In this document: piece after piece, positions 60,518 through 64,000 of the stretch
How the letters are laid out: each line of letters begins with the position of its first letter
How positions within the stretch are numbered: position 1 is the stretch's first letter
Origin: M3007 sp031425155
GTDB taxonomy: Bacteria > Bacteroidota > Bacteroidia > Chitinophagales > Saprospiraceae
Reading direction: 5' to 3'
Length of the DNA: 64,000 nt
NCBI GenBank assembly: GCA_031425155.1
Contig: JANPIV010000044.1
Location: 1-64,000 of the forward strand
Notes under the pieces: generated by a model
Seen by the model: only the letters and a program-made list of their open reading frames with translations
What the model was told of the DNA's origin: nothing
Database searches by the model: none
Translations under genes and position numbers: made by a program

Positions 60518-60601
60518 TTGAGGATACGAGGATTTGAGTATTCGACCAAAGCACTTGATAATCAGGTAATTGATCAAATACTCGAATCTTCAAATACTCA
60601 A
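60518..60601. repeat. Hairpin with 8-nt periodic arms between the kinase and pfkA
   Basis: 60518-60545 pairs with 60574-60601 (22 of 28). Cores (ATTTGA, ATTCGA) recur every 8 nt. The loop CACTTGATAATCAGGTA matches the hairpin at 21009-21080, so the two sites share ancestry although 39 kb apart. Confidence 0.8.
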
Positions 60602-60685
60602 TTAACAGTGTACTTACTTTCATCACTACAAAATGACTGACCTGCCAGCGGCCAACGAAACCGTTTGGAAGGAATAAAAAATATT

Positions 60686-61675
60686 ATGGCAAAAGACATT
60701 AAACGTATTGCCGTGTTCACTTCGGGAGGCGACGCGCCGGGCATGAATGCCGCCGTGCGCGCCATCGTGCGCAACGCTTTCAACAACGATCTGCATATTT
60801 ATGGCATCATGCGCGGCTATGAAGGCATGATTGACGGAACCGTCAAACGTCTGGAAACGAATGATGTAGGCAACATCATCCATCGGGGCGGCACTATTCT
60901 GAAAACGGCTCGCAGTCAACGGTTTATGACCCCGGAAGGGCGCAAGCAGGCTTACGAAAACCTGATTGATAACGATATTGACGCCCTGATCGCCATTGGT
61001 GGCAACGGTACTTTTGCCGGGGCAGCACTGTTCACCAAAGAATACCCGGATATTCCAATCCTGGGCATTCCCGGCACTATTGATAATGACCTCTATGGTA
61101 CGGATTTCACGATTGGCTTTGATACGGCAGTGAATACCGCCGTGCAGGCAGTGGACAAGATCCGCGATACGGCAGATTCTCACAACCGGCTCTTTTTCGT
61201 GGAGGTTATGGGTCGCCATTCCGGTTTCATTGCTTTACATACGGCTATTGCCGGCGGTGCCGGTGGCGTACTGATCCCGGAAGAAGAATCTACTATTGAT
61301 GATATTGTGAAAATGCTGAAACGTGGTGCCAAACGCGCCAAACTTTTCAGTATTATCGTCGTAGCCGAAGGCAATCACATGGGCACCGTGTATGATATTG
61401 CCAAGCAAGTGGAGGAAAAAATCAACCTGTACGACGATATAAAGGTGACCGTTATTGGCCACTTGCAGCGGGGCGGTTCGCCTTCGTCCTTCGATCGGGT
61501 ACTGGCCAGCATACTTGGCTTTTCTGCGGTGGAAGGGCTGTTAGCCGGCAAAACCAGCATGATGGTGGGCATTAAAAACAATAATGTGGCTTATACGCCT
61601 TTTGATGAGGCCATTGCCAGATTCAAGCCGCTCAACAAGGATTTGTTGCGGATGGCGCATATTCTGGCGCAATGA
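60686..61675 (+). CDS. pfkA: ATP-dependent 6-phosphofructokinase
   Basis: 329 aa. Phosphorylates fructose 6-phosphate. Motifs TSGGDAPGMNAAVRAIVR, GGNGTFAGA, IPGTIDNDLYGTD, and GRHSGFIAL are all present. It has GGNGT where GGDGS is usual for the ATP enzyme's Mg-binding loop, as in several Bacteroidota forms. The start is the ATG at 60686; an in-frame TTG at 60665 is rejected. Confidence 0.94.
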   Translation: MAKDIKRIAVFTSGGDAPGMNAAVRAIVRNAFNNDLHIYGIMRGYEGMIDGTVKRLETNDVGNIIHRGGTILKTARSQRFMTPEGRKQAYENLIDNDIDALIAIGGNGTFAGAALFTKEYPDIPILGIPGTIDNDLYGTDFTIGFDTAVNTAVQAVDKIRDTADSHNRLFFVEVMGRHSGFIALHTAIAGGAGGVLIPEEESTIDDIVKMLKRGAKRAKLFSIIVVAEGNHMGTVYDIAKQVEEKINLYDDIKVTVIGHLQRGGSPSSFDRVLASILGFSAVEGLLAGKTSMMVGIKNNNVAYTPFDEAIARFKPLNKDLLRMAHILAQ

Positions 61676-61690
61676 GGTGCTATATCGGAT

Positions 61691-61720
61691 TGTAGAGACG
61701 TTGCATGCAACGTCTCTACA
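61691..61720. repeat. 30-bp perfect palindrome
   Basis: TGTAGAGACGTTGCA followed by its exact complement. From memory, palindromes of this type are dispersed in several bacterial phyla. Lies in the pfkA 3' region. Confidence 0.8.
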
Positions 61721-61739
61721 GCATGTGCAACGTAAAAAT

Positions 61740-61777
61740 AAAAAGCCCCTGCTTTCGAGAGAAAGCAGGGGCTTTTT
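61740..61777. terminator. Bidirectional terminator between pfkA and the Lrp gene
   Basis: AAAAAGCCCCTGCTTTC pairs perfectly (17 bp) with GAAAGCAGGGGCTTTTT around a GAGA loop. It serves the two convergent genes. Confidence 0.92.
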
Positions 61778-61797
61778 TGCAATAAGTAAATATACGC

Positions 61798-62277
61798 TTA
61801 TTTCTCGTCGTAATTGAAAGGCAGCACCTTGGCATCCTTCACCGTCGAGAGGGTCATCAGCGTTTTCAGGCGCTCTATTTCTTCGATCTGACTGATGGTT
61901 TTGAACAGCAATTGTTCATAGGTAGGAATATCGCGGCAAACGATCTTCATCAGAAAATCAGCCTCGCCGGTGATGATATAACATTCCGTGACCTCATCTA
62001 TTTTTGCTATCTTCTCAAGGAAGTTGTTCAGCGCATTTTCCTTCTTCCAGGCCAGCGATACGAGCACAAAGGTCTTTACATTCAGACCCATTTGCTGTGG
62101 GTTCACCTGAGCATGATAGCTCTGGATGATTTCGCTTTGTTCCAGTTTCTTGACGCGCTCCAGCGTGGGAGCGGGCGACAAACCTATTTTCTTCGACAGG
62201 TCGAGGTTAGTGATCTTGCTGTTATCCTGCAGTATTTTGAGGATTTTCAGGTCTATTTTATCCAGTTTCTCTGACAT
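61798..62277 (-). CDS. Lrp/AsnC-family regulator
   Basis: 159 aa. N-terminal helix-turn-helix (LDKIDLKILKILQDNSKITNLDLSKKIGLSPAPTLERVKKLE), then a RAM ligand domain (VLVSLAWKKENALNNFLEKI...VTECYIITGEADFLMKIV). Likely senses an amino acid. Neighbour of glutamate dehydrogenase, which may be a target. TACCTTTG at 62333-62326 is its probable promoter. Confidence 0.92.
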   Translation of the reverse strand: MSEKLDKIDLKILKILQDNSKITNLDLSKKIGLSPAPTLERVKKLEQSEIIQSYHAQVNPQQMGLNVKTFVLVSLAWKKENALNNFLEKIAKIDEVTECYIITGEADFLMKIVCRDIPTYEQLLFKTISQIEEIERLKTLMTLSTVKDAKVLPFNYDEK

Positions 62278-62628
62278 AGTGTGGCGAGACGTTTTGAAAT
62301 TTTATTTTGCTTTGGAAAAGTTGGTCAAAGGTAGGGCATTAAAAAATAATGTACAAGTAAAACAGGCTTCAACCTTCGTAAATTTTGTTAATAAAGCGTT
62401 TTAGTCAATGTGCGACCATACTATTATCACCTCAATCCGAAGAAAACAACTTTTTGCCAAAAGATATTTGTTGAAATAGCCGGAAAAGCGAACACTAAAG
62501 AAAAAAGGCTGAACCAACCGTTGTCGGGCAAAAAATGCCAAACAAAACCTGTTGATTCAACCTTTTACCGCTCATTCCTGCTATTTACCCGGTTTCGGGT
62601 AGCCAGATCGAGCAATGTATAATCTCCT
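62278..62628. other. Gap between the Lrp gene and gdh
   Basis: Contains the -7 element of the Lrp gene (62326-62333, minus) and an imperfect inverted repeat around AAAGGCTGAACCAAC (62505-62519) and GTTGATTCAACCTTT (62551-62565), a possible gdh terminator. No gene is seen. Confidence 0.5.
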
Positions 62629-64000
62629 TTATGGGAAAATACCCATCGAAACGTAGTCGCTGGCGATCTTTTTCAGCGAACAAACAAACGCGGCCGTACG
62701 AACGTCGGTCACATCCGGGTGCTGCTTGAACGTTTCGCGGATTTGCTGGTAAGCCGTAATCATGGTATCTTCCAGACCAGAGTTGACCAGTTCAATTTCG
62801 GTACCGCCGCGCGTCAGGAAATCGCGTTCGCGGTCGCCGATGGTCTGGCCGGTTATTTCCGACACTTTATTCAGGATGCCCGTGAAAGCATTATGCTGGA
62901 AGCGATTTTCCAATCGTCCGAAACGGTGGTGCGATAGGTTTTTCAGCCATTCAAAATAGGAAACCGTCACGCCACCCGCATTGATATAAAAGTCCGGGAT
63001 GATGACGATGCCTTTTTTCAACAGAATGGAATCGGCTTCGGCGGCTACCGGGCCGTTGGCGGCTTCGGCGATGATTTTAGCCTTGATACGGTCTGCATTG
63101 GCCAGGGTGATCTGATTTTCGAGGGCTGCCGGTACCAGAATATCACATTCAAGTTCGAGGGCCGCCAGGTTGTTGGGTAGGGTAGTGGTGCCCGGAAAAC
63201 CCAAAATGGAGCCCGTTGCCTGCCGGAAAGCCAGCAGTTTTTCAATATCAATGCCTTTTTCGCTGTAGATAGAACCTTCGCGCTCTGCCACGCCGATGAT
63301 CTTTGCGTCCCCTTCGCGCTGGCTGATAAGGGCGGTGTTGCTACCCACGTTACCGAGGCCCTGGATGACCATCGTTTTACCGGCCATACCTTTTGTCAGG
63401 CCGATTTTTTTCATGTCTTCCTCGTGGGAAACAATTTCGCGCAAGCCGTAAAACACACCGCGACCAGTAGCCTCAGCACGTCCACGAATACCATTCTGGG
63501 TGACGGGTTTGCCGGTCACACAGGCGATGGAGTCAATTTCGCCGTGGCGGAAAGCCTGGTAGGTGTCCATGATCCAAGCCATTTCGCGCGGGCCGGTACC
63601 ATAATCGGGGGCCGGTACGTCAATACCCGGGCCGATAAAATTTTTCTTTACCAGCTCCGTGGTGTAGCGGCGGGTGATGCTTTGCAGTTGATCCACGGTA
63701 TAATTCGCCGGATTGATCTTGATGCCGCCTTTTGCGCCGCCGAAGGGTACGTCCACCAGGGCGCATTTGTAAGACATCAGCGCGGCCAATGCCATTACTT
63801 CGTCCTGGTCCACGCTTTCGGCATAGCGAATACCGCCTTTCGTGGGCAGCCGGTGGTGGCTATGCTGCACGCGATAGGCTTCGATTACCTGATAGTCATT
63901 GCCGACCCGAATCGGGAAGCGGATTTGCAACACCAGGTTGCAGGCTTTGATTTGTTCGACCAGGCCTTTCGGAATGTCAGTGAAGGCGGCCGCCTTGTCC
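62629..64000 (-). CDS. Glutamate (Glu/Leu/Phe/Val-type) dehydrogenase, partial
   Basis: At least 457 codons, open to the right edge; the N-terminus lies outside the window. Substrate lysine motif PTKGGIRY, GGAKGGIKINP, and Rossmann MVIQGLGNVGSNTALI. Interconverts 2-oxoglutarate and glutamate. The MLQIRF start read from a TTG codon is not the true start, because the frame continues upstream with DKAAAFTDIPKGLVEQIKA. Confidence 0.94.
   Translation of the reverse strand, partial: DKAAAFTDIPKGLVEQIKACNLVLQIRFPIRVGNDYQVIEAYRVQHSHHRLPTKGGIRYAESVDQDEVMALAALMSYKCALVDVPFGGAKGGIKINPANYTVDQLQSITRRYTTELVKKNFIGPGIDVPAPDYGTGPREMAWIMDTYQAFRHGEIDSIACVTGKPVTQNGIRGRAEATGRGVFYGLREIVSHEEDMKKIGLTKGMAGKTMVIQGLGNVGSNTALISQREGDAKIIGVAEREGSIYSEKGIDIEKLLAFRQATGSILGFPGTTTLPNNLAALELECDILVPAALENQITLANADRIKAKIIAEAANGPVAAEADSILLKKGIVIIPDFYINAGGVTVSYFEWLKNLSHHRFGRLENRFQHNAFTGILNKVSEITGQTIGDRERDFLTRGGTEIELVNSGLEDTMITAYQQIRETFKQHPDVTDVRTAAFVCSLKKIASDYVSMGIFP

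Overview
The window reads as chromosomal DNA of a Bacteroidota bacterium, most likely from the Saprospiria side (inference, no database search). Supporting signs are TAnnTTTG-type -7 promoter elements, a fused CcoN/CcoO oxidase subunit, a Sec/lipoprotein-type (clade II) nitrous-oxide reductase, a short 2-isopropylmalate synthase, an effector-associated-domain/TPR protein and many glycine- and aromatic-rich outer-membrane barrels. No rRNA, tRNA or CRISPR array was seen.

Layout. 0.2-11.4 kb: a minus-strand branched-chain amino acid block, leuA - (IS) - leuC - leuD - leuB - small membrane protein - ilvE - methyltransferase - ilvD - ilvB. An ISAs1-type insertion sequence sits between leuA and leuC. 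11.6-18.1 kb: a helical-repeat protein, a double thioredoxin-fold protein, a P-type ATPase with a CBS protein, and a VF530-type DNA-binding protein. 18.3-25.7 kb: the cbb3 oxidase operon ccoS-ccoNO-ccoQ-ccoP-ccoG-ccoH-tauE/safE, then a DUF998 membrane protein. 25.7-29.8 kb: an AT-rich accessory patch with mobile-element debris and a BamA/TamA-like barrel. 29.9-33.2 kb: pstSCAB. 33.2-38.8 kb: repeats, a YceI-porin-YceI-membrane group, an epimerase and an Rrf2 regulator. 38.9-47.6 kb: the nitrous-oxide respiration operon (cytochrome c, nosZ, membrane-NosL fusion, nosD, cupin, truncated haemoglobin, fasciclin, nosF, nosY). 47.6-51.6 kb: a secreted orphan, a response regulator/Crp fusion, and a CBS plus universal-stress pair. 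51.6-64 kb: a shortened LytTR regulator, several secreted or membrane orphans, secG, a muramidase, a glucosamine-type kinase, pfkA, an Lrp-type regulator and glutamate dehydrogenase running off the right edge.

The strongest unreported structure is a shared promoter design. Ten promoters carry two Crp/Fnr-like 12-mers (TGAY-N4-RTCA) exactly 22 bp apart. The inner box is centred 36.5 bp (37.5 once) before the last G of the -7 element, which places the pair near -41.5 and -63.5. They serve the cbb3 operon, the CBS/ATPase pair, DUF998, YceI/porin, cytochrome c-nosZ, a truncated cupin, a secreted orphan, a candidate small RNA, CBS/USP, and the REC-Crp regulator gene itself. This makes the window look like one low-oxygen/denitrification regulon with its likely regulator inside it.

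Two further patterns recur. Hairpins whose arms are 7-, 8- or 10-nt periodic repeats lie between genes of the same operon. Fragments of second copies of regulon genes (tauE end, USP end, cupin start, part of the secreted orphan) lie scattered nearby; one is inside a small transposable element with 7-bp target duplications.
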